This document shows positions 26,607 through 34,627 of a DNA stretch of 64,000 nucleotides, piece after piece. Origin of the DNA: Methylobacterium sp. WSM2598 (GTDB lineage: Bacteria > Pseudomonadota > Alphaproteobacteria > Rhizobiales > Beijerinckiaceae); the NCBI RefSeq assembly GCF_000379105.1, contig NZ_KB900609.1, forward strand, positions 6,285,866-6,349,865, given 5' to 3'. Each line of letters opens with the position of its first letter. Positions within the stretch are counted from its first letter, which is position 1. The notes beneath the pieces are model-generated. The model was given only the letters and a program-made list of their open reading frames with translations. It was not told the origin of the DNA and searched no databases. A program made the position numbers and the translations under genes.

Positions 26607-27851
26607 TCAGCTGCTCGCGTTCGTTGGGTAGAGGCTGCCGAGCGGGTCGGCGCCGCCGCCGCCGGCCGTCGTGAACAGGGCCAGGATGGGGGAGTCGCCG
26701 CTCGAATTCTGCGCGTCCCAGATCGCCGCGAAGCGCCTGACGAAGGCCTGGACCTTGGCCGGGTCCTGGAAGCCCGCGATGTCGATCTTCGCGGCGAGGA
26801 ACGCCGCGCGGGCGTCCAGGGCCTCGCTCGTCGCCGCCCCGCTCGTCGCCGGCAGGCCCGCGACCGTGTTGGCGACCTTGGACAGGGCCGCGTCGCCGAG
26901 GATGTCGTAGGCGCTCGTGAGGGTGGGCGCCATGCGGGCGAAGTAGAGGGCGAGGCGCAGGCCCGTATCCTCCTCGCCCGCGTCGGATTCCAGCGTCTGC
27001 TCCAGGTAGGCGTCCGTGACGGTCCTGACCTGCGCGTCGGGGAGCAGCGCGGTGCCGAAGCCGATGCCGACCGCCCTGCGGTCCGCGGCGGAGGGGGCGG
27101 CGTTCTCGACCGAGAGGGTGCGGCCGGTTCCCCCGGCCTCCACCGCGGTGCCGAATCCGTCGGGCGCGCTCGCGGTGGTCTCGAAGTAGAGCTCGTTCCG
27201 CGCGCCCAGGCCGACCTGCACCCTGTCCTCGAGGCCGTCCTCGCCCGAGGCGGCGATCTGCGCGTTGATCGCCGCGACGATCTCGGCGCCCGTGACCCGG
27301 GTGAGATCCGCCGCCGACCCCGCCAGCGTCGCGGCGTTGAGGGTGATCGTGACCGAGCGGGTCGTCGTCGCGTCGAGCCGGCTCGTCAGGGTGAAGCGCG
27401 CCTCGTTGGCGCCCGAGAAGTCGGTGGAATCGGGCAGGGCGGCCGGCGCGGAGAGCTGCGCCGGCTGGGGGGGCACGACGCCGCTCTCGGAGATGGAGCC
27501 GTCGGCCCCGCTCGCCGAGGCCGCGCCCGCCGCGAAGTCGAAGGCCCGGGCGAAGGCGACGTAGCGCGGGTCGGCGAGGCGGTTGGCGAAGCTCGACGCA
27601 TCCGCGACGCCGCCTTCCAGCACCTTGCGCATGAACGCCTTGGCGTAGGTCATGTCCTCCAGCCCGTACGCCTTCATCGCGTAGGCGTAGAGGCGCTGGT
27701 CGGCCATGAGGTCGTCCACCGACTTCACCTTGCCGATATTGGCCTCGTAATAGGCCGTGTCGCGGGCGACGATGGGATCGGCGGCCTTGCGCTGGAGGGC
27801 CTTGGGCAGGTCGCGGGCGACGAGCTGGTAGCTCGTGAAGGTCGAGGTCAC
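26607..27851 (-). CDS. DUF1217 flagellar-locus protein, copy A
   Basis: The 414-residue protein is a DUF1217 family member. It opens with TSTFTSYQLVARDLPKALQR and has KVKSVDDLMADQRLYAYAMK and LGLRLALYFARM-like blocks. A closing block is GFQDPAKVQAFVRRFAAIWD. The start GTG 27851 is chosen because the paralogue upstream begins identically from a GTG. DUF1217 proteins are encoded in rhizobial flagellar loci. Their function is unknown, although hook/rod-like export has been suggested by context. It is upstream of flgF with a six-base gap. Confidence 0.8.
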   Translation of the reverse strand: MTSTFTSYQLVARDLPKALQRKAADPIVARDTAYYEANIGKVKSVDDLMADQRLYAYAMKAYGLEDMTYAKAFMRKVLEGGVADASSFANRLADPRYVAFARAFDFAAGAASASGADGSISESGVVPPQPAQLSAPAALPDSTDFSGANEARFTLTSRLDATTTRSVTITLNAATLAGSAADLTRVTGAEIVAAINAQIAASGEDGLEDRVQVGLGARNELYFETTASAPDGFGTAVEAGGTGRTLSVENAAPSAADRRAVGIGFGTALLPDAQVRTVTDAYLEQTLESDAGEEDTGLRLALYFARMAPTLTSAYDILGDAALSKVANTVAGLPATSGAATSEALDARAAFLAAKIDIAGFQDPAKVQAFVRRFAAIWDAQNSSGDSPILALFTTAGGGGADPLGSLYPTNASS

Positions 27852-27979
27852 GGCGCGGTCTCCTGCGTCGGGCGCAGGGCGGCGCGGTCCGCCGGGATGG
27901 CCTCGACGTGTCATGGTGTGAGCCCGCTCGACCCTATGATGTGGCGGTTGAAGGACTGGTAACGGTGCACGCTTGCCCC

Positions 27980-28024
27980 TGGCTTGCGGCCTCCTGGCTT
28001 GCGGCTTCCTGGCTCGCGGCCCCG
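27980..28024. repeat. Three tandem 15-bp repeats between the DUF1217 copies
   Basis: The unit TGGCTTGCGGCCTCC at 27980-27994 is repeated with one change at 27995-28009 and with more changes at 28010-28024. It lies just after the stop side of DUF1217 copy B and upstream of copy A. It is probably slippage-derived. Confidence 0.7.
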
Positions 28025-28031
28025 CCCCGCG

Positions 28032-29321
28032 TCAGAACTTCGCGCGCGAGCGCTGCAGCCTGCCGAGGTTCTCCGCCTGCGAGTTCGGACTCGTCGGGAA
28101 CAGCCCCAGCACCGGCGAGGATTCCGCGTCCGCGTTGGTGGCGTCCCAGATCGCCGCGAAGCGCTTGACGAAGGCCTGGACCTTGGCCGGGTCCTGGAAG
28201 CTCGCGATGTCGATCTTCTGCTTGATGAGCGCGGCGCGGCGCACGAGCGCGTCGCTCGTCGCGGCGCCGCTCGTCGCCGGGAGCCCGAGCACCACGTTGG
28301 CGACCTTGGTCAGGGCCGGGTCGCTCAGGATGTCGTAGGGGCTGCTGAGGGTCGGGGCCATGCGCGTGAAGTAGAGCGCGAGGCGCACGCCCGTGTCCTT
28401 CTCGCCCTCGTCGCGCTCGATCGCTTGGTTCAGGTAGGCCAGCGTGACCCGCTGCGCCCGGGCGCTCATCGGCAGGGCGGAGCCGAAGCCGACATCCGCC
28501 AACTGCCGCCCCTCCGCCGGGGCCAGATTCTGGATCGTGATGGTGCGGACCTGCCCGCCCCCCTCGTAGAGGACGTCCGCGTAGGCCCCCGTGCCGCCGG
28601 GCTTGCCGTCGGCCCCGAGCGAGGCGAAGGCGGTCGTCTCGAGGAACAGCTCGCCCTTGGCGCCGAGGCTGGCCGACACCTCGCCGGCGAGGTTCGCCTC
28701 GCCCGAGGCGGCGATCTGGCTGTTGATCGCCGCGACCAGCTCGGCGGGCGTGACGCGCGCGAGGTCGGACACCGCGTCCCTGAGCGTGGACTTGTTGAGG
28801 ACGATGGTGGCGCTCTTGGTGGTCGTGGCATCGACCCGCGAACTGATCGTGAAGCGGGCCTCGACCTTGTCCGAGAAGTCCATCGCCTGGCCGAGCGGGA
28901 AAGCTCCGCTCAGCCGGGCCGGAATCGCCGGTCCGAGCCTGTAATCAGCGTAGGTCTTGCCGGTCATCACCGGGTCGGCGCCCTGCGCCGTGACATCCGT
29001 AGCGAATTGGAACTGGCGCGCGAACTCGACGTAGCGCTGGTCGGCGAGGCGGTTGGCGAAGCTCGAAGGCGACGCCACGCCTTCGGTCAGCACCCGCCGC
29101 ATGAACGCCTTGGCGTAGATCATCTCCTCGAGTCCGTGCGCCCTCATGGCGTAGGCGTAGAGGCAGTCATCCTTCATGAACTCATCGATCGACTTCACCT
29201 TGCCGATATTGGCGGTGAAATAGTCGGTGTCGCGCCTGACCGTCTTCTCGTTGGCCTTGCGCGTGAGGGTCTTGGTGATGTCGCGCGTGAGGAGCTGATA
29301 GCTCGTGAAGGTCGAGGTCAC
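28032..29321 (-). CDS. DUF1217 flagellar-locus protein, copy B
   Basis: The 429-residue protein is a paralogue of the next gene downstream. Shared blocks include TSTFTSYQLLTRD, KVKSIDEFM, a YAKAFMRRVL helix, a SSFANRLADQRYVEFAR block, and near the end FQDPAKVQAFVKRFAAIWDA. It starts at GTG 29321. The middle third differs most between the copies. The two copies are in tandem with about 180 bases between them, so they arose by duplication and diverged. Function is unknown. Confidence 0.8.
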   Translation of the reverse strand: MTSTFTSYQLLTRDITKTLTRKANEKTVRRDTDYFTANIGKVKSIDEFMKDDCLYAYAMRAHGLEEMIYAKAFMRRVLTEGVASPSSFANRLADQRYVEFARQFQFATDVTAQGADPVMTGKTYADYRLGPAIPARLSGAFPLGQAMDFSDKVEARFTISSRVDATTTKSATIVLNKSTLRDAVSDLARVTPAELVAAINSQIAASGEANLAGEVSASLGAKGELFLETTAFASLGADGKPGGTGAYADVLYEGGGQVRTITIQNLAPAEGRQLADVGFGSALPMSARAQRVTLAYLNQAIERDEGEKDTGVRLALYFTRMAPTLSSPYDILSDPALTKVANVVLGLPATSGAATSDALVRRAALIKQKIDIASFQDPAKVQAFVKRFAAIWDATNADAESSPVLGLFPTSPNSQAENLGRLQRSRAKF

Positions 29322-29447
29322 GACGTCGTCTCCGGCTGCGGATGCGGGAGGGCACCGCCGGGTCCTGCCCGGCCTGCCCCGACCTTACGTCATGCATCCT
29401 CTGGAACCGGTAAACCGCTTTCCTTGCGTCAGGCTCGACGACCCGGG

Positions 29448-30074
29448 CTACCGGCGCGCGACCGACCCGCCCGGGGGAATGATCGTCTCGGAGGTGACGA
29501 CGATCCAGCCGCCGCCGGAGGGCAGGATCGACAGGACGCGCCCGGCGCCGGGCAGCTCGGTGCCGGGCTCCACCCGGCGCAGGCCGCTCGGCCCCTCGAT
29601 CAGGGCGACGCCCTCCTGCACGCCCCGCACCGTGTAGCCCCGCCCGGCCGGCTCGGTCCTGGCGCCGCCCTGGCCGGGCGCCGTCGGCGTCCGCGGGTCG
29701 GGCAGCGAGCCGGTCACCAGCGGGTCGAGATCCTGCGGCGGCGTGGCGGTGATGCCGCGCTTCCAGGCCATCGGCCCGGCGGTCGGCGGCACGATCGGGC
29801 GGAGCTCGACCGGCATCGGTCCTCCGACGAAGGTGTAGGCGGCGAACCCGGTCGTCGCGATGCCGAGCCCGATCACCGCCGCGAAGGTCGCCCGCTCCAG
29901 GGCGGCCGCGCGCACCCGGCGCCGGATCTCGGCGGTGGTCAGGCCGGACTCGAGGATGAGGGACGCGCGCCCGCTCGTCCCGGTCGGGGCCGGGGGTCTG
30001 GAGGGCGGGGGCCCGGATGCCGGCAGCTTGGCGGCGCGCGGCGGCTGGCGGGGAGGGCGGGAAGCGACGGGCAT
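29448..30074 (-). CDS. Single-pass membrane protein with Pro-rich N-terminus
   Basis: The 208-residue protein is not one I can name. Residues 1-40 are Pro/Arg/Ala-rich. A charged helix follows, then one membrane segment at about 63-84 (FAAVIGLGIATTGFAAYTFV). The periplasmic part contains a compact C-terminal domain starting near YTVRGVQEGVALIEGPSG and ending WIVVTSETIIPPG. That domain resembles the small beta domains of secretion-system inner-membrane proteins such as GspC or PilP, but the likeness is weak. It is upstream of the DUF1217 genes on the same strand, so a flagellar or envelope role is possible. Confidence 0.55.
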   Translation of the reverse strand: MPVASRPPRQPPRAAKLPASGPPPSRPPAPTGTSGRASLILESGLTTAEIRRRVRAAALERATFAAVIGLGIATTGFAAYTFVGGPMPVELRPIVPPTAGPMAWKRGITATPPQDLDPLVTGSLPDPRTPTAPGQGGARTEPAGRGYTVRGVQEGVALIEGPSGLRRVEPGTELPGAGRVLSILPSGGGWIVVTSETIIPPGGSVARR

Positions 30075-30245
30075 GACCGGCTCGGCGAGGATCAGTTGCC
30101 AAGACTTGAAAGGATTTGGTTAAGGTCGCGTTAACCTTCGGTCGCCGGGCCTCGCCCGGGAGGGGCTTTGCCCCGGCGCGGCCTCGCCCTAGGCTCGGGA
30201 GGAGCGGCGTTCCGGCGCGCAGCGGGACCGGGGGGACAGGTCGGA

Positions 30246-30638
30246 ATGGACGACGCGAAGGAGCACTCGGCGGGCCGGAACCGGGATCCGGGCGCGGGCC
30301 GCCGGCACCGGGTGCTGCAGCAGGGCCGCATCGTCCTGGGCAGCGACCAACTCGTCCCCTGCACGGTGCGGGACCTGTCGCGCAGCGGCGCCAAGATCCG
30401 GATCGACCGCGCGGTCGCGCTGCCCGAGCGCTTCGCGCTCTATATCGCCGGACACGACCTGCGCAGCGTGACGGTGGTCCTGCGCTGGCGGCGCGGCGAC
30501 TTCGCCGGCCTCGCCTTCCTGTCGGATCCTCGCGGATCCGGGGCGGACCCTGGCGGATCCTCGCGGATCCGAGGCGGGTCCGCGCCGGATCCTTCGGGAG
30601 CCCGGCGCGATCCGGCGGATCAGCCGACGAAGCTGTAG
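30246..30638 (+). CDS. PilZ-domain protein with repeat-encoded tail
   Basis: The 130-residue frame encodes a PilZ domain, which binds cyclic di-GMP. An Arg-rich RRHRVLQQGR segment near residues 19-28 matches the first motif, and DLSRSGAKI near 43-51 matches the D-x-S-x-x-G motif. The domain ends around LAFLSD near residue 97. The remaining 33 residues are Gly/Pro/Asp/Arg-rich, encoded by palindromic repeats, and end 19 bases inside the 3' end of ftcR. The tail is therefore suspect and the gene may once have stopped earlier. A PilZ protein beside a flagellar regulator suggests c-di-GMP control of motility. Confidence 0.75.
   Translation: MDDAKEHSAGRNRDPGAGRRHRVLQQGRIVLGSDQLVPCTVRDLSRSGAKIRIDRAVALPERFALYIAGHDLRSVTVVLRWRRGDFAGLAFLSDPRGSGADPGGSSRIRGGSAPDPSGARRDPADQPTKL
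30523..30571. repeat. Paired GGATCC palindromes at the PilZ/ftcR junction
   Basis: The 18-base sequence CGGATCCTCGCGGATCCG occurs at 30523-30540 and again at 30554-30571. Each copy folds as a perfect seven-base-pair hairpin with a TCGC loop. More GGATCC-like copies follow to about 30615. They lie inside the reading frame of the PilZ gene and just before the convergent ftcR stop, so they may act as bidirectional terminators. Confidence 0.75.
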
Positions 30639-31315
30639 CCGACCATCCGCTTGGCCTCGATCGGGTCGCGCCCGATGCGCTGCCGCAGCTTCTTGCGCAG
30701 CTTGCTGATGTGCCCCTCGACGACGCTCTCCTCGACGTCGCTGGCGTGATCGCCGTAGACCGCGTCGAAGATCTGGGTCTTGGTGAGCCAGCGACCGCGG
30801 TTGCGGGCGAGGTATTCGAGGATGTGGCGCTCGCGGCGCGGCAGCATCAGGCTCTCGCCGTCGATCTCGGGATCCCGGCCGTCGAAGTGCACGACGAGCC
30901 GCTCGGCCTGCTGGGGCGCCGCGCTGCGCGGCTCGCCCCTGTTCATCCGGCGGCGGATCGCGTCGGCCCGGGCCAGGATCTCCCGGACGTGGACGGGCCG
31001 GCGGACCACGTCGTCGATGCCGGCAGTGAAGAGGTCCAGGGTCTGCGCCAGGGACCGCGTCTCGCTGAGCGCGATGATCGGTGCCCGCGACAGCTTGCGC
31101 AGAATGGCGGTGTCGGCGGCGCGGTGCTGGTAGTCGCCGATCAGGAAACCCTCGACGCGGTCGAGGTCATCGCGCGACCGAGCGTCGAGCCAGGTCCGCA
31201 GGGTGTCCGCGTCGAGGCTCCGGGAGGGGACTCCATGCTCGTTGAAGCCCGCCACGTACTCGGCCGCGACGCCCTGCCGCTCATCGATCACGATATACAC
31301 TGCCCTTGCCCCCAA
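30620..31315 (-). CDS. ftcR: Flagellar transcriptional regulator FtcR (OmpR-type)
   Basis: The 231-residue protein has an N-terminal receiver-like domain (1-120) and a C-terminal winged-helix DNA-binding domain (about 140-231; RRERHILEYLARNRGRWLTK and ISKLRKKLRQRIG). The block DDVVRRPVHVREILARADAI matches FtcR, which in Brucella switches on flagellar genes. The receiver is degenerate: Gly60 occupies the place where the phosphorylated Asp is expected, although Asp61 is adjacent. Activity may thus be controlled by level or by partners rather than phosphorylation. It heads leftward toward the flagellar genes and overlaps the end of the PilZ gene by 19 bases. Confidence 0.87.
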   Translation of the reverse strand: MGARAVYIVIDERQGVAAEYVAGFNEHGVPSRSLDADTLRTWLDARSRDDLDRVEGFLIGDYQHRAADTAILRKLSRAPIIALSETRSLAQTLDLFTAGIDDVVRRPVHVREILARADAIRRRMNRGEPRSAAPQQAERLVVHFDGRDPEIDGESLMLPRRERHILEYLARNRGRWLTKTQIFDAVYGDHASDVEESVVEGHISKLRKKLRQRIGRDPIEAKRMVGYSFVG

Positions 31316-31825
31316 AAGACATTGGCCAGTTTTGCAAGGTCAGGACCGAAGCCTGTTGCTCGGCGCTTCTCGATCCCGGCCGGTTCACACGCATTCGCTG
31401 CACGCGTTGCTGATCAGCCTCGGATATCGAGGCTGGAAAGCGATTGCGGCAAGGCGCTTGCGATGGGCCGATGTTTGAGAGGGCGCGGTTAATTAATGGT
31501 TAACAGGGTTTAGCAATTTTTAACCTCGAAACGCGGACACGGCCCGCCAATCACCAAGCGCGCGCGCGGCGAGGTGTTGCGGCCGCCGTGACGCGACGGC
31601 ACCCCTGTCAATGCCCGGTCGATGACCTGCGGGGCACCGGCGGATGTGCTGGCAAAGATCTTGGGATTGTCGCGCCCGGGCCACGGGCGACCGGCATAGA
31701 TCGCGCGGCTTAATTCAGGGCGTGGGGAATGGCGGCGGCCGCCCCGGTGCCGCAGTGGACCGCAGCGGGCCGCGCCGCAGGGCCGGCAGCGGTCGGCCGG
31801 CGCGGCGTCCCGGGCGGGGCGGCCG
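31316..31825. other. Intergenic region upstream of ftcR
   Basis: About 510 bases without a convincing gene. It contains an inverted repeat at 31415-31435 and a short AT-rich block at 31488-31525 with TTAATTAATGGTTAAC and GCAATTTTTAACC, the best candidate for promoter or operator sequences of ftcR. The part from 31540 to 31825 is GC-rich and featureless to my reading. Confidence 0.6.
31415..31435. promoter_or_regulatory. Inverted repeat in the ftcR leader
   Basis: CAGCCTCG at 31415-31422 pairs perfectly with CGAGGCTG at 31428-31435 around a GATAT loop, about 100 bases upstream of the ftcR start. It could be a dimeric regulator site or a leader hairpin. No known consensus is matched. Confidence 0.4.
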
Positions 31826-32188
31826 TCAGTCCGGCTTGCGGGTCGCGCGGCGCGCCCGCAGCGCGATTCCGGCCGGATCCAGGGTCTTCTGCCAGCCGCT
31901 GCGCCCCTCGGCGAGGCCGTGCATGCGGTAATGCACCAGGGGGTTGATGCCCGCCTCGGCCACGTCGGGATTCGCCGAGAGATAGCCCGACGTGCTGAAC
32001 TGCGCGGAGGGATCGCGGCCCTCCTTCCACCCGAAGGTCAGGTAATGCTCCAGGGGATCGCAGCCGTGCTCGGCCACGTCCGGATAGGTGGCGAGGTAGA
32101 AGACCGGGTCGAAGCCGCCCATCGACCAAGTGGCGCGGGAGGGAGCACGGGACGCGGCGCGGGACTTGGGGCTGCGGCGACTGGTCAT
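31826..32188 (-). CDS. Small protein with two YPDV-type repeats
   Basis: The 120-residue protein has a basic, Ser/Arg-rich N-terminus. Two copies of a roughly 35-residue repeat follow: FDPVFYLATYPDVAEHGCDP with YLTFGWKEGRD, then YLSANPDVAEAGINPLVHYR with MHGLAEGR. This repeat is familiar from N- or C-terminal regions of large alphaproteobacterial surface or glycan-related proteins, where it is fused to other domains. Here it stands alone. ATG 32188 is preferred over GTG 32197. The function is unknown. It lies downstream of cobT on the same strand but about 230 bases away, so co-transcription is doubtful. Confidence 0.6.
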   Translation of the reverse strand: MTSRRSPKSRAASRAPSRATWSMGGFDPVFYLATYPDVAEHGCDPLEHYLTFGWKEGRDPSAQFSTSGYLSANPDVAEAGINPLVHYRMHGLAEGRSGWQKTLDPAGIALRARRATRKPD

Positions 32189-32278
32189 CGATACCACCGG
32201 TCCATCTCCGTCCTACAACGCAAGGCTGAGCGATCTGCTCGGCCCCGCGTGACCCTCACCTTGAGGAATGCGTCCGCC

Positions 32279-32296
32279 GCGCCGGGAGCCCGGCGC
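32279..32296 (-). terminator. GC hairpin downstream of cobT
   Basis: GCGCCGGG at 32279-32286 is followed after two bases by CCCGGCGC at 32289-32296. Folded, it makes a six-base-pair stem with a six-base loop. It lies about 120 bases past the cobT stop on the same strand and may end the cobS-cobT transcript. Confidence 0.4.
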
Positions 32297-32417
32297 GTGC
32301 GCCGACCATAGCGCCGCGGCCGGCGGCGGGCCAGGACCCGATCGCCCGCCGTTCGGACGAGGTCATCCTCGCGCCGATCCGCGCCCGGCGCAATCGCCCG
32401 GATCGCCGCCGCGGGCG

Positions 32418-34310
32418 TCAGCGCCGCTGCCCGGCCCGCCGCGGCGGGGCGTCCCCGCCCTCGTCGAACAGCTCCGCCAGCTTCTCGGTCATCACGCCGC
32501 CGAGTTCCTCCGCGTCGATGATGGTGACGGCGCGCCGGTAGTAGCGGGTCACGTCGTGCCCGATGCCGATGGCGAGGAGTTCCACCGGCGAGCGGGTCTC
32601 GATCTCCTCGATCACGTAGCGCAGGTGGCGCTCCAGGTAGTTGCCCGGGTTCACCGACAGGGTCGAATCGTCGACCGGGGCACCGTCCGAGATCACCATC
32701 AGGATGCGCCGCTGCTCGGGCCGCCCGAGCAGGCGCTTGTGCGCCCAGTCGAGGGCCTCCCCGTCGATGTTCTCCTTGAGCAGCCCCTCGCGCATCATCA
32801 GGCCGAGATTCTTGCGCGCCCGGCGCCAGGGCGCGTCGGCGGCCTTGTAGACGATGTGGCGCAGGTCGTTGAGGCGGCCGGGCGAGGGCGGCTTGCCCGC
32901 CTTCAGCCACTCCTCGCGGGCCTGGCCGCCCTTCCAGGCCCGCGTGGTGAAGCCGAGGATCTCGACCTTGACGCCGCAGCGCTCCAGGGTGCGCGCCAGG
33001 ATGTCGGCGCAGGTCGCCGCCACGGTGATCGGGCGCCCGCGCATCGAGCCCGAATTGTCGAGGAGGAGCGTGACCACCGTGTCGCGGAAATTCGTGTCCT
33101 TCTCCTGCTTGAAGGACAGGGGCTGGAACGGGTCCATGACCACCCGCGGCAGGCGGGCGGGGTCGAGCTGGCCCTCCTCCAGGTCGAACTCCCAGGCCCG
33201 GTTCTGCTGCGCGAGGAGCCGCCGCTGCAGGCGGTTGGCGAGGCGCCCGACCACGCCCTGCAGGTGGGCCAGCTGCTTGTCGAGGTAGGAGCGCAGCCGC
33301 CCGAGCTCGTCCGCGTCGCAGAGATCCTCGGCGTGGATCACCTCGTCGTACCTGGCGGTGTAGACCTTGTAGTCGGGACCGCGCACCTCGTTGGGGCGCG
33401 GGGTCGGCGGGCGCCAGGATTCGGAGGCCTCCTCCGAGTCGGCGTCCTCGGCATCGTCCGGCAATTCGCCGGAGGGCGCGTCGGCGGCCTCGGTCGCGCC
33501 CTCGTCGAGGTCGTCGGAGGCCTCGTCCGAGACGTCGACCTCGGCCCGGTCGCCCTGGGATTGCTGCTCCGCCTCGCCCTCGCCGGCCTGCTGCTCGTTC
33601 TCCTGCGCCTCGTTCTCGTCCTCGCTCTCCTCGTCCTCGGGGTCGAGGGGGGCGTCGTCCGCCATGTCGAGGGAGGAGAGGAGGTCGCGCACCGCGCGCG
33701 CGAAGGCGCGCTGGTTCTCGAGGCTGCCGAGGAGCCCGTCGAGGTTCCGGCCCGCGCGCGCCTCGACGAAGTCGCGCCAGAGCTCGACGATGCGGCCGGC
33801 GGCCTCCGGCGGCTTCTGGCCGGTCAGGCGCTCGCGCACCATCAGGGCGACGGCATCCTCCAGCGGCGCGTCGGCCCGGTCGGTGATCTCCTCGTACTTG
33901 CCGCCGCGATGGTAGCGGTCCTCCAGCATGGCGGTCAGGTTCCCGGCCACGCCGGCCATGCGCCGCGAGCCGATCGCCTCGACCCGGGCCTGCTCGACGG
34001 CGTCGAAGACCGCGCGGGCCGGCGCCCCCTCGGGGGCGAGCCGCCGGTGGATCGCCGCGTCGTGGCAGGCGAGGCGCAGGGCCATCGAATCCGCGTGGCC
34101 GCGCAGGATCGCCACGTCGGCGGCGGAGAGCTTGCGGGGCGGCTCGGGCAGGCGGGCCTTGTCGGCGGTCAGCGCGGGCCGGTCGGAGGCGAAGGTGACC
34201 TCGACCTCGGGCCTGCGGGCGATGGCCCGCAGCGTTCCGGCGAGCGAGCGCTTCAGCGGCTCGGCGGCCGGCTCGCGCTTCTCGCCTGGCTTGCGGTTGG
34301 AAATGGACAT
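32418..34310 (-). CDS. cobT: Aerobic cobaltochelatase subunit CobT
   Basis: The 630-residue protein matches CobT of the ATP-dependent cobaltochelatase (CobN-CobS-CobT), which inserts cobalt into hydrogenobyrinate a,c-diamide. A helical N-terminal half (KLSAADVAILRGHADSMALR) is followed by a long acidic stretch at about residues 205-300 (DPEDEESEDENEAQENEQQA). The C-terminal von Willebrand A domain has the metal-site motif LLLDNSGSMRG near residue 415. It is downstream of cobS and the small gene between them. Only four bases separate it from the stop of that small gene. Confidence 0.95.
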   Translation of the reverse strand: MSISNRKPGEKREPAAEPLKRSLAGTLRAIARRPEVEVTFASDRPALTADKARLPEPPRKLSAADVAILRGHADSMALRLACHDAAIHRRLAPEGAPARAVFDAVEQARVEAIGSRRMAGVAGNLTAMLEDRYHRGGKYEEITDRADAPLEDAVALMVRERLTGQKPPEAAGRIVELWRDFVEARAGRNLDGLLGSLENQRAFARAVRDLLSSLDMADDAPLDPEDEESEDENEAQENEQQAGEGEAEQQSQGDRAEVDVSDEASDDLDEGATEAADAPSGELPDDAEDADSEEASESWRPPTPRPNEVRGPDYKVYTARYDEVIHAEDLCDADELGRLRSYLDKQLAHLQGVVGRLANRLQRRLLAQQNRAWEFDLEEGQLDPARLPRVVMDPFQPLSFKQEKDTNFRDTVVTLLLDNSGSMRGRPITVAATCADILARTLERCGVKVEILGFTTRAWKGGQAREEWLKAGKPPSPGRLNDLRHIVYKAADAPWRRARKNLGLMMREGLLKENIDGEALDWAHKRLLGRPEQRRILMVISDGAPVDDSTLSVNPGNYLERHLRYVIEEIETRSPVELLAIGIGHDVTRYYRRAVTIIDAEELGGVMTEKLAELFDEGGDAPPRRAGQRR

Positions 34311-34314
34311 CCGG

Positions 34315-34616
34315 CTACTTCTTCACCGCGTCGAGATCGAAGGAGCGCTCCGGGAGATCGTCCCAAGCGTCGGGGCAGGTGTCGGGGCAGGTGTCGGGGC
34401 AGCAGTCGGCGCAGGCGTCCGGGATGGCCTCGGGCTGCCGGTGGGTCTCGTCGGCTGCCCGGAGCCCGGCCTCCTCGCAGGCCTCGGCGCGCGCGGCGTC
34501 GCGCTGGTCCCCGCGGCTCGGGCCGTCCGCATCGCCCGGGCGTCGAGGTCGCGCGCGGCCCGGTCCCCGGCGGGACCGGCCGCGCCGCGCCGTTCCGTGA
34601 GAGCCGGGTCCGCCAT
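34315..34616 (-). pseudogene. Small Cys-rich gene between cobS and cobT, apparently frameshifted
   Basis: A GGAGG six bases before ATG 34616 and position 11 bases after the cobS stop mark a real start. The first frame reads MADPALTERRGAAGPAGD and on to about residue 27 (DLDAR). The reading then shifts near the GCCCGGGC at 34534-34541. Below that point the other frame has G/C at nearly every third base and encodes EACEEAGLRAADETHRQPEA and then DACADCCPDTCPDTCPDAW. It ends DLPERSFDLDAVKK at a TAG four bases before cobT. That frame has no start codon of its own. One missing base would restore a protein of about 100 residues. The clustered Cys/Asp suggests metal binding. I do not recognise the family. 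Confidence 0.6.
34369..34416 (-). repeat. Four 12-bp repeats encoding the Cys-Pro-Asp-Thr motif
   Basis: GTCGGGGCAGGT occurs at 34369-34380 and 34381-34392, with diverged copies at 34393-34404 and 34405-34416. Read on the minus strand in the GC3-rich frame the units give repeated Cys-Pro-Asp-Thr. Copy number could vary between strains without breaking the frame. Confidence 0.8.
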
Positions 34617-34627
34617 GCGCGCCTCCG

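Noticed and set aside
24495..27962. A 1155-codon plus-strand open frame over fliI, flgF and DUF1217
   Set aside because: It is the antisense shadow of well-recognised flagellar genes. The product is a low-complexity Arg/Gly/Val mix with no domain.
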